A stretch of 37,513 nucleotides of DNA. It comes from Candidatus Omnitrophota bacterium. GTDB lineage: Bacteria; Ratteibacteria; UBA8468; MWAK01. Positions 1-9,034 of the stretch are shown here, one piece after another. Every line of letters starts with the position of its first letter. Position 1 is the first letter of the stretch. The stretch covers positions 1 to 37,513 of the forward strand of contig JAPLMK010000088.1 of assembly GCA_026387085.1 (NCBI GenBank), given 5' to 3'. Both the position numbers and the translations under genes were made by a program. The notes below the pieces were generated by a model. That model did not search any database. It had not been told where the DNA came from and worked only from the letters and a program-made list of their open reading frames with translations.

Positions 1-830
1 GGGTGGATTCGTCCGTCGGAAATGAGCCGTTCCAGAACCATCCTTGCAATTGCCCGGCGGTAGATGTTGAAGGCGGAGATGGTTACCGCCTCAGGCGTAT
101 CGTCTACAATCAGGTCAACGCCGGTCGCGGCTTCAAAGGCGCGGATATTGCGTCCCTCCCGGCCGATGAGGCGTCCCTTCATTTCATCTGAGGGGAGGCT
201 GACGACCGAAGTGGTGGAGGATTCGGACTGTTCGGAGGCACAGCGCTGGATTGCTTCCAGGACGATGGTGCGGGAAATGCGGTCGGATTCTTCGCGCGTT
301 TCATCTTCGATCCGTTTGAGTCGGACCGCCGCGTCGTGCCGGGCCTCATCTTCCATTTTAGAAATCAGGATTTCCCGGGCCTCCTCCCGGGAAAGGTTAG
401 CCACCCGTGACAGCCGGCTTTTTTCTTCTTCCAGGATGCCGGAAAGCTCTTGTTCCTTTTGGGCAATCGCCTTGGTGTTTTCGGTGAGGGTTTTTTCCTG
501 CTGGCTCAGGTCCTGTTCTTTTTTGTCCAGGAAAGCGAGCTTGCGTTCCTGATTGGTTTCACGTTGAGACAGGCGTTGTTCCAGGGCCTGAAGTTGCCGG
601 CGCTCCTCTTTTGTTTCCCGGTCAACGTCACTGCGTAATTTAAAGAGCGCTTCTTTTGTTTCTATTTCCAGTTCTTTTTTGCGTCGGCTTACTTCTGCCT
701 CGGTCTGGGCCAGAATCTGACGGCTTTTAATTTCCGCGTTTTTGACATTTTTCCCGGTGAGTAAAATATGAATCAGGTATCCGATAATTCCGCCGATCAA
801 GATCCAGAGCAGAATGTTGGAAGGTGACAA
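1..830 (-). CDS. rny: Ribonuclease Y (3' end outside window)
   Basis: Minus-strand translation from TTG at 830 (after AGGAGG): [24 protein letters not shown]... then a long coiled coil, then the KH region [60 protein letters not shown], characteristic of RNase Y. Missing from the ORF track because it is open at the window edge. Confidence 0.93.
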   Translation of the reverse strand, partial: MSPSNILLWILIGGIIGYLIHILLTGKNVKNAEIKSRQILAQTEAEVSRRKKELEIETKEALFKLRSDVDRETKEERRQLQALEQRLSQRETNQERKLAFLDKKEQDLSQQEKTLTENTKAIAQKEQELSGILEEEKSRLSRVANLSREEAREILISKMEDEARHDAAVRLKRIEDETREESDRISRTIVLEAIQRCASEQSESSTTSVVSLPSDEMKGRLIGREGRNIRAFEAATGVDLIVDDTPEAVTISAFNIYRRAIARMVLERLISDGRIH

Positions 831-868
831 TTGGTACCTCCTTTCGGTCGCGGTCAACCATTGTTATG

Positions 869-1047
869 GTTCTCCGGCGACGAAGCGAGGTCAGTACGGC
901 AGATAAAAGGCAGTAGAGGTTTTCCGCGAAGGTTCAGGAGTAACGCGCCGGGTAAGCCCCGTGAGAAATATTAATTTCTAACGGGGTAAATCCGGCCGTT
1001 GTCTCCGGGAGTGAATTTGCGTAAAGCTGATCGCCCCCCGGTGAACC
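869..1047. ncRNA. Candidate 6S-like structured RNA (strand unresolved)
   Basis: Intergenic between serA and rny. The ends pair (GGTTC-x-CCGG with CCGG-x-GAACC, then CAG/CTG region). A large asymmetric internal bubble follows, then AACG-GCCGG/CCGGC-CGTT, then the terminal hairpin CCCCGT-t-AGAAAT-TAAT-ATTTCT-c-ACGGGG (minus-strand reading). Length is about 179 nt. Confidence 0.4.
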
Positions 1048-1126
1048 GTCGCAGGAAAAAACAGGTAGATATCTATGGGTTAGTTTTCCTCTTTTTTGTC
1101 TCATTATCTTTAACTGACCTCAAAAA

Positions 1127-2704
1127 TTACAATTTAATTAATTTAACGCTCTTCATTTCTTTAATATTTTTAATTTGGTCTAGAGTTTCTTCCGGCACTA
1201 AGGCGTCAACGTTCAGAATGGTGATGGCCGGTCCGCCCTTTTCCTTGCGTCCCAAGGTCATTCCGGCAATGTTTATCTGTCGTTCGGCCAGGATGGTGCC
1301 GATTTTTCCGACGATGCCCGGTTTATCTTCATTTTGGCAGAAGAGGATAAACCCCTCCGGCACCGCATCCACTAGGTAACCGTCAATTTTAACCAGGCGC
1401 GGTTCTTTTTTGCCGAAGATGGTTCCGGAAACAGAGAGGCTGGTTTCATTGCCGGAGACGGTCGCGGTGATGATGTTGGCAAATTCAAGCGCTTCGGTGC
1501 TTTTTGATTCTGAAAATTTGATACCTCTTTCCCGGGTCAACAACGGGGCGTTGATGTAGTTTACGCCGGCACCCTGGGAAGGGCGCAGGAGACCGTTCAG
1601 GAAACCGTGTTGCAGGGGAGAGAGGTCCATTTCCGCCAGTTCCCCGTAATATTCCAGTTGCACCCGGTTGAAACGTCCCGATACTGCCTGGGCCAGGAAG
1701 AGGCCCAGTTTTTCACAGAGATTAAGATACGGCTTTAAGAAACTGAGCATCTTTTCGCTTACGGAGGGCAGGTTTGCGGCATTTGTGATGACGCCCCGCT
1801 TCAAATAATCGGAGATTTGGCGGCAGATATCCAGCGCGACCCGGTCCTGCGCTTCCCGCGTGGAAGCACCCAGGTGCGGGGTGATGACCACGGTGGGGTG
1901 ACTCAGCAGGGGGTTTCCGGCCGGCGGTTCGTTTTCAAAGACATCCAGAGCTGCGCCCTTGATCTTTCCGGAAACAAGGGCTTCATTCAGGGCTTTTTCA
2001 TCAACCAGTCCGCCGCGCGCGCAATTAACGATAAAAGCGGTCGGTTTCATTAATGATATTTCTTTAGCGCCGATAATGCCCCTTGTTTCTTCGGTAATCG
2101 GCATATGCAGGGTGATGAGGTCTGCGGTCTTAACCAATGTTTCCAGTTCTACCAGCGAGACGCCGGCGGCAATTGCCTTTTCTTCACTGATAAACGGGTC
2201 GCAAACCAGCACTTCCATGCCGAATGCCCGCGCATACTGGGACACCCGTTGTCCGATGCGGCCAAAACCGATAATTCCGATTGTTTTGCGGTAAAGTTCC
2301 GTTCCGGTAAAACCCTTCTTTTCCCACTTGCCTTCTTTGGCGGAACGGTGCGCTTCCGGGATATTGCGCATTAAAGACAGGATGAGCGCGAAAGAATGTT
2401 CGGCGGTTGAGATAGTGTTGCCTTCCGGCGAGTTCATTACGATAATGCCTTTTTCGGTTGCCGGATTCAGTTCCACGTTATCCAGGCCCACTCCGGCGCG
2501 GCCGATTACCTTAAGGTTATCGGCGGCTTCAATCGCCAGCCGCGTTACTTTTGTGCCGCTGCGAACGATTAAACCGTCGTAACCCTTTATTTTTTCAGCC
2601 AGCGCTTCCGGAGATAATTTACCAACTTCGTCCACTTCAAAACCCTCTTCTTTCAGGATTTTGATTCCTTCCGGCGAAAGCGGGTCGGTGACTAATATTT
2701 TCAT
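1127..2704 (-). CDS. serA: D-3-phosphoglycerate dehydrogenase (long form with ACT domain)
   Basis: MKILVTDPLSPEGIKIL..., NAD-binding GIIGFGRIGQRV, 525 aa with C-terminal ACT-like region. Confidence 0.96.
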   Translation of the reverse strand: MKILVTDPLSPEGIKILKEEGFEVDEVGKLSPEALAEKIKGYDGLIVRSGTKVTRLAIEAADNLKVIGRAGVGLDNVELNPATEKGIIVMNSPEGNTISTAEHSFALILSLMRNIPEAHRSAKEGKWEKKGFTGTELYRKTIGIIGFGRIGQRVSQYARAFGMEVLVCDPFISEEKAIAAGVSLVELETLVKTADLITLHMPITEETRGIIGAKEISLMKPTAFIVNCARGGLVDEKALNEALVSGKIKGAALDVFENEPPAGNPLLSHPTVVITPHLGASTREAQDRVALDICRQISDYLKRGVITNAANLPSVSEKMLSFLKPYLNLCEKLGLFLAQAVSGRFNRVQLEYYGELAEMDLSPLQHGFLNGLLRPSQGAGVNYINAPLLTRERGIKFSESKSTEALEFANIITATVSGNETSLSVSGTIFGKKEPRLVKIDGYLVDAVPEGFILFCQNEDKPGIVGKIGTILAERQINIAGMTLGRKEKGGPAITILNVDALVPEETLDQIKNIKEMKSVKLIKL

Positions 2705-3843
2705 TTTTGCTCCAAAAAAACTTTTTCAGCGGCGCCGACGCCGGCTCCCGGCTGCAGCGCGTAACCCATCTTTAGTAACTGTAATTCCAACGCGGCAATT
2801 GCCTGCAGTACTTCATACTGGTCTATCCAGCCCATGTGGGCGATACGAAAAATCTTTCCCTTCAACTTCCCCTGGCCGCCGGCAAAGGTGATTCCGGAGC
2901 TATCCCGCAGGGCTTTGGTCAGCGCTTCCGCGTCTATTTCCTCCGGGACGCGGACCGCGGTCACCGCATTGCTGGGGTATTCGGCCAGAAGCTGCAAACC
3001 GAGCGCCTTTACTGCCTGGCGGGTTGCTTCAGCCAGAAGGCAGTGGCGCTTCCAGATATTTTCTATCCCTTCTGTTTTAAGCATCTTCAATACGCCGGCC
3101 AGGCCGATAATCAAAGTCAAAGCCGGAGTATAAGGCGTGTCTTCTTTGGCGACCGCTTTCCGGTAAGCGGAAAGATCGAAATAATAATGCGGGGTTGTGG
3201 TTTTGGCTGATTTTTCCCAGGCCTTTTGACTTAAGGAGATGAAGGCAAGACCAGGCGGCAGCATGAACGCTTTTTGGGAAGCGGAAATCATGACGTCAAT
3301 TCCCCACTCATCGGTGCGGCATTCGGTTGCCCCCAGGCTGCTGATGCCGTCAACTACCAGAAGCACGTCCGGTCGCCGGCGGATAATTTCTCCGATTCCC
3401 TTGACGTCGGTATGGGTTCCGGTTGAAGTTTCGCAGAGCGTGGTGAATACTACCCGGATGTCCGGTTCTTTTTTGAGCGCGGTTTCAATCTCGGCTAGAG
3501 TTACTGATTTTCCCCATACCACCGGAAGGGTGGTCACTTCTACGCCGTAAGCAACGGCAATTTCCCGAAATCGCTCGCCGAATTTACCACCTTCAACCAC
3601 CAGGCATTTTTCGCCGGGCGAGAGGAGGTTAGAGACGGCCGCTTCCATGGCTCCGGTGCCGGAAGAGGTTAAGATCATAACATCTTCCTTAGTTTGAAAG
3701 AGTTCTTTTAAACCGCTGAAACATTCAGCCAGTATTTTGCGGAACTGAGGGGTGCGGTGGTGAATGAGCGGTTTTGCCATTTCCAGCAAAATCTCATTCG
3801 GCACCGGAGTCGGTCCCGGCGTAAATAATCTGCTCTTCCACAT
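2701..3843 (-). CDS. Class V aminotransferase (alanine-glyoxylate / serine-pyruvate type)
   Basis: MWKSRLFTPGPTPVPNEILLEMAKPLIHHRTPQFR..., SASQKAFMLPPGLAF PLP-lysine region. Stop overlaps the serA ATG by 4 nt. Start 3843 preferred over 3864. Confidence 0.92.
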   Translation of the reverse strand: MWKSRLFTPGPTPVPNEILLEMAKPLIHHRTPQFRKILAECFSGLKELFQTKEDVMILTSSGTGAMEAAVSNLLSPGEKCLVVEGGKFGERFREIAVAYGVEVTTLPVVWGKSVTLAEIETALKKEPDIRVVFTTLCETSTGTHTDVKGIGEIIRRRPDVLLVVDGISSLGATECRTDEWGIDVMISASQKAFMLPPGLAFISLSQKAWEKSAKTTTPHYYFDLSAYRKAVAKEDTPYTPALTLIIGLAGVLKMLKTEGIENIWKRHCLLAEATRQAVKALGLQLLAEYPSNAVTAVRVPEEIDAEALTKALRDSSGITFAGGQGKLKGKIFRIAHMGWIDQYEVLQAIAALELQLLKMGYALQPGAGVGAAEKVFLEQK

Positions 3844-3860
3844 AATAACTCCTTTTAAAT

Positions 3861-3932
3861 GCAAAATGTAAAATTATTGATTTTCTATCCGTTCATTTTG
3901 CATTCTGCAATTTGCACTTTGAAATTTTCAAT
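3861..3932 (+). repeat. AT-rich repeat, copy 1 (flanks lemA)
   Basis: gcaaaatgtaaaattattgattttctatccgttcattttgca... has a 42-nt core nearly identical (1 mismatch) to 4582-4623; tail rich in (tt)tgcaatttgc-type units. Confidence 0.8.
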
Positions 3933-3941
3933 GAAAGCATT

Positions 3942-4526
3942 TTAAAATGCAAGTTTCGGGTTCTCCCTTTCCGCTTCCGGTATTTCAAAAAGAGGTGAGG
4001 GCTGGTAGCCCAGCGGTCTGGCAAGCAGGACCGCTGGAATCTGGGCTATCTTTATATTATACAAATTTACGGACTCATTGTAAAATTCCCGGCGGTCGGC
4101 AATTTCGTTTTCCAGGTAGGAAATCCGCTGGCGCAACTGGGCAAAATTATTGTCTGCTTTCAGGTCCGGATAATTTTCCGCAACCGCAAAAAGGGTTTTG
4201 AGCGCTCCGGCCAGGGCGCCTTCTGCTTGGAGCCGTTCTCCGACTCCGCCGGCATTGGATATTAATGAACGCAGGCTGATAACCTTCTGCAGGGTTTCCT
4301 GTTCGTATTTCATGTAAGTTTTACAGACGTCCACCAGTTTTTCCAGTTCGTCCAGCCGCTGTTTGAGCAGGACATCAATGTTGCTCCAGGCCTTGGAGAC
4401 GTTGTATTTGAGCATAATCAGCATATTGTAAATGCTGATTATGCTGCTGATCAGAGCGATCAGTATTAAACCGCCGGTCACCGCCCATAACCAAATGCCC
4501 ACCTCGTGCGGACTAATCTTTGCCAT
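3942..4526 (-). CDS. lemA: LemA family protein
   Basis: Single N-terminal TM segment followed by YNMLIMLKYNVSKAWSNIDVLLKQRLDELEKLVDVCKTYMKYE..., the LemA signature. Confidence 0.93.
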   Translation of the reverse strand: MAKISPHEVGIWLWAVTGGLILIALISSIISIYNMLIMLKYNVSKAWSNIDVLLKQRLDELEKLVDVCKTYMKYEQETLQKVISLRSLISNAGGVGERLQAEGALAGALKTLFAVAENYPDLKADNNFAQLRQRISYLENEIADRREFYNESVNLYNIKIAQIPAVLLARPLGYQPSPLFEIPEAERENPKLAF

Positions 4527-4581
4527 GTTAACCTCCGGATAATATCTGCACTTTGTTAAGGCAAAAGGTAAATTGTAAAGT

Positions 4582-4653
4582 GCAAAATGTAAAATTATTG
4601 ATTTTTTATCCGTTCATTTTGCAATTTGAAATTTGCACTTTGCAATTTGCAAT
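4582..4653 (+). repeat. AT-rich repeat, copy 2 (flanks lemA)
   Basis: gcaaaatgtaaaattattgattttttatccgttcattttgca... same orientation as 3861-3932. Confidence 0.8.
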
Positions 4654-4660
4654 AAATTTT

Positions 4661-5596
4661 CTACCTTCCTATATTCTCTACCATCAATTTTACCATCTTA
4701 TAATAATTTTTGCCAAAAGACGGCTGGTTGAAGAAAAACCCCAGGATGCCGGCCAGGTTGAAAAAGACAAGAGCCAGCCCGAGAATCATCGTGGAATATC
4801 CTTTCCAGCGCAAACGGCTGAGAACCTCTTTTTCGCTGCGGGTAGAGATGATAAACGGCCTTTTAGCCGAGGGCTTGGCGATGACTATGGTGTCAAGCGG
4901 GTTTTGGGCGGCGGCAATCGTTTCCTCGGCCACGCGTGATTCGGCGCTCCGGACGGTTTTTTCCCATTCGACGGTGTCGATTTGACCGTCCTTGTTTTCG
5001 TCTAAGGTGGCCATCTTTTCCGGGTTCCCGCGCAGGATGGCCAGTTCGGTATTTACTTCGTCGTTCAAGTCGGCAAAGCGGGATTTCTTCTTGGCTTCAC
5101 CCAGGGCGTAGAGAAGAGCGTTGGGGTAGATGGCCTCTTCCAGGTAGCGGATGGAGCCGACCGCGCCGGTGGGAAGCCCGGTATTCGGATAGTAGGTTTC
5201 GCACGGCAGGTAGAGTTCCGCGTCGTTCGGGTCAATTAAAATTTGGGCGCCTTCTTTGTCTTGAAGGTAAAAAGGGAGAGAATAAAAACCGGAGTCGGTG
5301 GTATGCCAGGAGGTGGTTCGGCCGTTTCGCGTCTGGGTAACTCTGAGTTCCTGGAGTTTATACTTGGTGAGGCAGCATTCCAACCCGGTGGCCGGGCTGG
5401 GGATTGTTTCTTTTTGCTTTACTTTGCCGGTTACTTCAACCAGGCCGATAGCCAGGGAGCGAATGGGGGAGGTGGGCGTGCCGGCAACCCAGATGATTCT
5501 GGGCAGGATGCGCAGAATACTGCGGAAGAAAAGCCATAGCCCGGCAAGAAGCAGGAGGAAAATTACGGCTAAAGCAAAGACTTCATCCCCGTTCAT
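4661..5596 (-). CDS. GIDE/MUL1-like membrane protein with embedded EF-hand
   Basis: TM helices at both ends. Central region IGLVEVTGKVKQKETIPSPATGLECCLTKYKLQE... resembles the E3-ligase-like GIDE domain often found beside LemA. Contains DENKDGQIDTVE. Start taken at MNGDEVFALAV (5596). Confidence 0.7.
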   Translation of the reverse strand: MNGDEVFALAVIFLLLLAGLWLFFRSILRILPRIIWVAGTPTSPIRSLAIGLVEVTGKVKQKETIPSPATGLECCLTKYKLQELRVTQTRNGRTTSWHTTDSGFYSLPFYLQDKEGAQILIDPNDAELYLPCETYYPNTGLPTGAVGSIRYLEEAIYPNALLYALGEAKKKSRFADLNDEVNTELAILRGNPEKMATLDENKDGQIDTVEWEKTVRSAESRVAEETIAAAQNPLDTIVIAKPSAKRPFIISTRSEKEVLSRLRWKGYSTMILGLALVFFNLAGILGFFFNQPSFGKNYYKMVKLMVENIGR

Positions 5597-5664
5597 GTTA
5601 TAGCGAGTTCTTTGGACGCAGATTACCGCAGATACAAATTTAAAGATCAAAAAATACTAAGATT

Positions 5665-5775
5665 ACCACGGAAACACAGAAAAATACGGAAGCACTGAAA
5701 AAATTTAATTCATGTTAGTTCTTTCTATTCTAAATTGCTTTATTCCGTGTTTCCCTTCTTCCGTGCTTCCGTGGT
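5665..5775. repeat. Intergenic imperfect palindrome (accacggaa...ttccgtggt type)
   Basis: accacggaaacacagaaaaatacggaagcac ... ttccgtgtttcccttcttccgtgcttccgtggt; the arms are reverse complements with minor mismatches. Confidence 0.75.
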
Positions 5776-5782
5776 ATTCTTT

Positions 5783-8161
5783 TTACGGGAATATCAATCG
5801 GAATACTTCCGAAATGTTTTCCACCGGTATTATTTCCAGGTTGGCCAATTCTTCTTTCGGTATTTCCGCAAGTTCCCGCTGGTTGTCCTTGGGAATGAGC
5901 ACTCTTTTGATATTTGCCCGTGATGCTGCCAGCAGTTTTACCCGCAGGCCGCCGATCGGCATAACTTTGCCCCTCAGGGTGATTTCGCCGGTCATGGCCA
6001 GGTCGCCGGGGACCGGTCTTTTGGTCAGGCAGGAAGCCAGAGCCGTGGCGATGGTAATACCGGCCGAAGGTCCGTCCTTGGGTACCGCCCCGGAAGGGAT
6101 ATGGATATGCAAATCATTCCGGCGGTAAAACTCCTGGTCAAGTTTTAATTCCTCGCCGTGTAGGCGCACCAGGCTTAAAGCAATCCGGCAGGACTCCTTC
6201 ATTACCTCTCCGAGCCGTCCGGTGATGATGAGATCCCCTTTGCCTTTTAAGGCGCTTACTTCGGTGAAAAGAACATCCCCGCCGTATTCGGTCCAGGCGA
6301 GTCCGGTAACCACGCCGGTCTTAAGCGATAAGTCTGACCCCTCGTTCCAGTACTGGGGAACGCCCAGGTATTTTGCCACCCGCTTCTTATTAATTTTGGC
6401 GCGCTCTTCTCTCTTTTTGCCGCCGAGTTCTTTTTCCTTAACCACTTTCCGGCAAACGGTGGCAATTTGGCGCTGCAGGCTTCGTACGCCGGCTTCGCGG
6501 GTGTATGATTTGACAATTTCGTTAATTGCTTCGTCGGAAAAGGTAACTTCCTGCGCTTCCAAGCCGTTGGCGATTATTTCCTTGGGCACCAGGAATTTTT
6601 TGGCAATTTCCATTTTCTCGGAAGTGGTATAGCCGGGCAGGTTGATAATTTCCATCCGGTCCAACAACGGCGGCGGTATCGTCGCCTCGTTATTGGCGGT
6701 GGTTATAAATAAGACCTGTGACAGGTCGAAATCAACTTCTAGGTAATGGTCGTTGAAAGTATTATTTTGCTCCGGGTCTAATACTTCCAGGAGCGCGGAA
6801 GAAGGGTCTCCGCGGAAATCGGACCCGATTTTATCTACTTCGTCCAGCAAGAAAACCGGGTTTTTTACGCCGGCCTTGCGCAGGGATTGGATAATGCGTC
6901 CGGGCAGGGAACCGATGTAAGTCCGCCGGTGGCCGCGAATTTCTGCTTCGTCGTGGACGCCGCCCAGTGAAATTCTGGTGAACTGCCGGTTCAGGGCGCG
7001 GGCGACTGATTTACCCAGGGAAGTTTTTCCGCTTCCGGGCGGTCCGACGAAACAGATAATCGGGCCCTTAAGGTTGGCGTTTCTTTTCCGCACCGCCAGG
7101 TATTCCAGGATGCGCTCCTTTGGTTTCTGGAGTCCGTAATGGTCTTCGTTTAAAATTATTTCCGCGCGTTTAATGTCAAGGTTATCCTCGGTGCTCTTCT
7201 GCCAGGGAAGGCTGATCAACCAGTCCAGGTAGTTTCGGATAACCGTGGCTTCCGGAGAGAGGCTCATCATTTTAGAAAACCGGTCCAGTTCTTCCTGGGC
7301 CTTCTTTTTAACCGGTTCCGGCATGTTGGCGGCATCAATCTTCTCCTGCAGCGCTTTCACTTCCGAGGTTTCCGTTTCCTTGCCTAATTCCTGCTGGATG
7401 GTCTTCATCTGTTCCTGCAGGATATAATCCCGCTGATTCTTTTCAATCTTTTTAAAGACCTCTCCCTGAATCTGTCTCTGGACTTCTAAAACTTCAATCT
7501 CCCGGTTCAATATTTGCAGGATGAGCCGCAACCTTGGGGTAATTTCGTTGATGTCCAGAATTTGCGCTTTATCCTCTTTTTTCAGAGGCAGGTATCCGGC
7601 AACCATGTCGCTCAGTTTTTCCGGTTCGCCCGCGGAAAAGATACTGCCCAGAACTTCCCGGGGCAGTATCGGGTTTACCTGGAGGTATTTTTCCAGGCCT
7701 TCTATCAGGAGACGAACCAGGGCTTCTTCTTCGGTGCCTTTTTCCCGAACGCTGACCATCGGTTCAACCGAAACGGCGAAGAAACGGCTTTCTGATTGGA
7801 CCTGGGTTATTTTTACCCGGAAGAGCGACTCAACCAAAAGTTTCATCTGTCCGTTTGACTGGCGCATTACCTGAAGAATCCGGGCCAGAATCGCGACCGG
7901 AAAGAGGTCTGATTCGATTGGTTCCTCAACCTCGGCATTCTTCTGAAAAACCAAAACTATCAGGTTGTCCTGGCTCTGGGCTTCCTCCACCGCGTTGACC
8001 GTTTTCTGCCGGCCGATCAAGAGCGGCGTTACCATCCCGGGGAAGATTACGATGTCCCGCAGGGGAATGGCCGGCATCACTTTGCGCAGTTTAATTTCGG
8101 AACTGTCCGGCGCGTTCTTTTGATTCTTCCTGAGATTATTTTTTTGCAGTATTCTAGCCAT
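5783..8161 (-). CDS. lon: ATP-dependent Lon protease
   Basis: LON N-terminal domain, Walker A GPPGSGKTSLGKSVARAL, catalytic PKDGPSAGIT. Start 8161 (MARILQKNN) preferred because the 24 aa upstream extension lies in a palindromic repeat. Confidence 0.97.
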   Translation of the reverse strand: MARILQKNNLRKNQKNAPDSSEIKLRKVMPAIPLRDIVIFPGMVTPLLIGRQKTVNAVEEAQSQDNLIVLVFQKNAEVEEPIESDLFPVAILARILQVMRQSNGQMKLLVESLFRVKITQVQSESRFFAVSVEPMVSVREKGTEEEALVRLLIEGLEKYLQVNPILPREVLGSIFSAGEPEKLSDMVAGYLPLKKEDKAQILDINEITPRLRLILQILNREIEVLEVQRQIQGEVFKKIEKNQRDYILQEQMKTIQQELGKETETSEVKALQEKIDAANMPEPVKKKAQEELDRFSKMMSLSPEATVIRNYLDWLISLPWQKSTEDNLDIKRAEIILNEDHYGLQKPKERILEYLAVRKRNANLKGPIICFVGPPGSGKTSLGKSVARALNRQFTRISLGGVHDEAEIRGHRRTYIGSLPGRIIQSLRKAGVKNPVFLLDEVDKIGSDFRGDPSSALLEVLDPEQNNTFNDHYLEVDFDLSQVLFITTANNEATIPPPLLDRMEIINLPGYTTSEKMEIAKKFLVPKEIIANGLEAQEVTFSDEAINEIVKSYTREAGVRSLQRQIATVCRKVVKEKELGGKKREERAKINKKRVAKYLGVPQYWNEGSDLSLKTGVVTGLAWTEYGGDVLFTEVSALKGKGDLIITGRLGEVMKESCRIALSLVRLHGEELKLDQEFYRRNDLHIHIPSGAVPKDGPSAGITIATALASCLTKRPVPGDLAMTGEITLRGKVMPIGGLRVKLLAASRANIKRVLIPKDNQRELAEIPKEELANLEIIPVENISEVFRLIFP

Positions 8162-8175
8162 ATATAATTCCTTTG

Positions 8176-8244
8176 TGTCATTCTGAGCGGTAGCGAAGAA
8201 TCCCGCTTTTACTACGAGATCCTTCGTATGCACTCAGGATGACA
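8176..8244. repeat. Intergenic imperfect palindrome (tgtcattctgag...ctcaggatgaca)
   Basis: TGTCATTCTGAG and CTCAGGATGACA are inverted repeats (1 mismatch) with gaagaatcc/agatccttc inside. Confidence 0.8.
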
Positions 8245-8286
8245 ACGTTAATTTAGATTATTTAAAAAGCGCTGAAGTTTTTCTAT

Positions 8287-8871
8287 TCACTTTTTCGGCT
8301 TTGTCAAAATGGCGTCGCAAATTCCGTACGCAACTGCATCTTCCGCCGACATAAAGAAATCCCGGTCGGTATCCGTGGCAATCCGGCGTATTGATTTGCC
8401 GGTGTGGAGGGAGATAATTTTATTTACCCGGTCGTGCAGCCGGAGCATTTCCCTGGTATGGATGGATGTGGCGGAAACATCACCCTGGAAGCCGCCCCAG
8501 GGCTGATGAATAAGCACTCGGCCGTTGGGAAGAATGAATCTTTTCCCTTTGGTTCCTCCGGTTAAAAGAATTGCCGCCATGCTGCTGGCTTGCCCCAGGC
8601 AGTAGGTGGCAACCTCGCATCCGATAAACTGCATCGTGTCGTAGATTGCCAGGCCCGCGGTTATCTCGCCGCCCGGGCTGTTGATATAAAGGTGAATATC
8701 TTTTTGAGCATCTTCGCTTTTCAAAAAAAGCATTTGGGCGACCACCAGGTTGGCTACCTGGTCGTCAATCTGGGTTCCGATGAAGATAATCCGGTCCTTT
8801 AAAAGCCGGGAATAGATGTCGTATGACCGTTCCCCGGTCGGCGTCTTTTCGATTACAAAAGGAATCAGCAT
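8287..8871 (-). CDS. clpP: ATP-dependent Clp protease proteolytic subunit
   Basis: [37 protein letters not shown]..., [11 protein letters not shown] catalytic Ser, [10 protein letters not shown] catalytic His. Confidence 0.97.
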   Translation of the reverse strand: MLIPFVIEKTPTGERSYDIYSRLLKDRIIFIGTQIDDQVANLVVAQMLFLKSEDAQKDIHLYINSPGGEITAGLAIYDTMQFIGCEVATYCLGQASSMAAILLTGGTKGKRFILPNGRVLIHQPWGGFQGDVSATSIHTREMLRLHDRVNKIISLHTGKSIRRIATDTDRDFFMSAEDAVAYGICDAILTKPKK

Positions 8872-8887
8872 AAAGACCTCCGTTGTA

Positions 8888-9027
8888 AGGCACAAAACGA
8901 CAGCTAAAGATGGCAAGCGGTTTACATTTTAGGCACAGAGGCACAGAGTTTATTAGGTTTTTAATCTTTACAACTTTGTGCCTTTGCGCCTAACTTCGTT
9001 TCTTCCTGACATCTTTAACTTTGTGCC
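8888..9027. repeat. Nested intergenic palindromes between clpP and tig
   Basis: Inner pair ttaggcacagaggcacagag / ctttgtgcctttgcgcctaa. Outer pair aggcacaaa...ctaaagatg / catctttaactttgtgcct. Confidence 0.7.
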
Positions 9028-9034
9028 TATCTTT

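Noticed and set aside
64-552. Plus-strand 162-aa Ser/Arg-rich ORF
   Set aside because: Antisense shadow of the RNase Y coiled coil and KH region; low-complexity composition typical of antisense reading.
8162-8233. 24-aa N-terminal extension of Lon (MHTKDLVVKAGFFATAQNDTKELY)
   Set aside because: Encoded by the tgtcattctgag/ctcaggatgaca palindrome; the internal start at 8161 is more credible.
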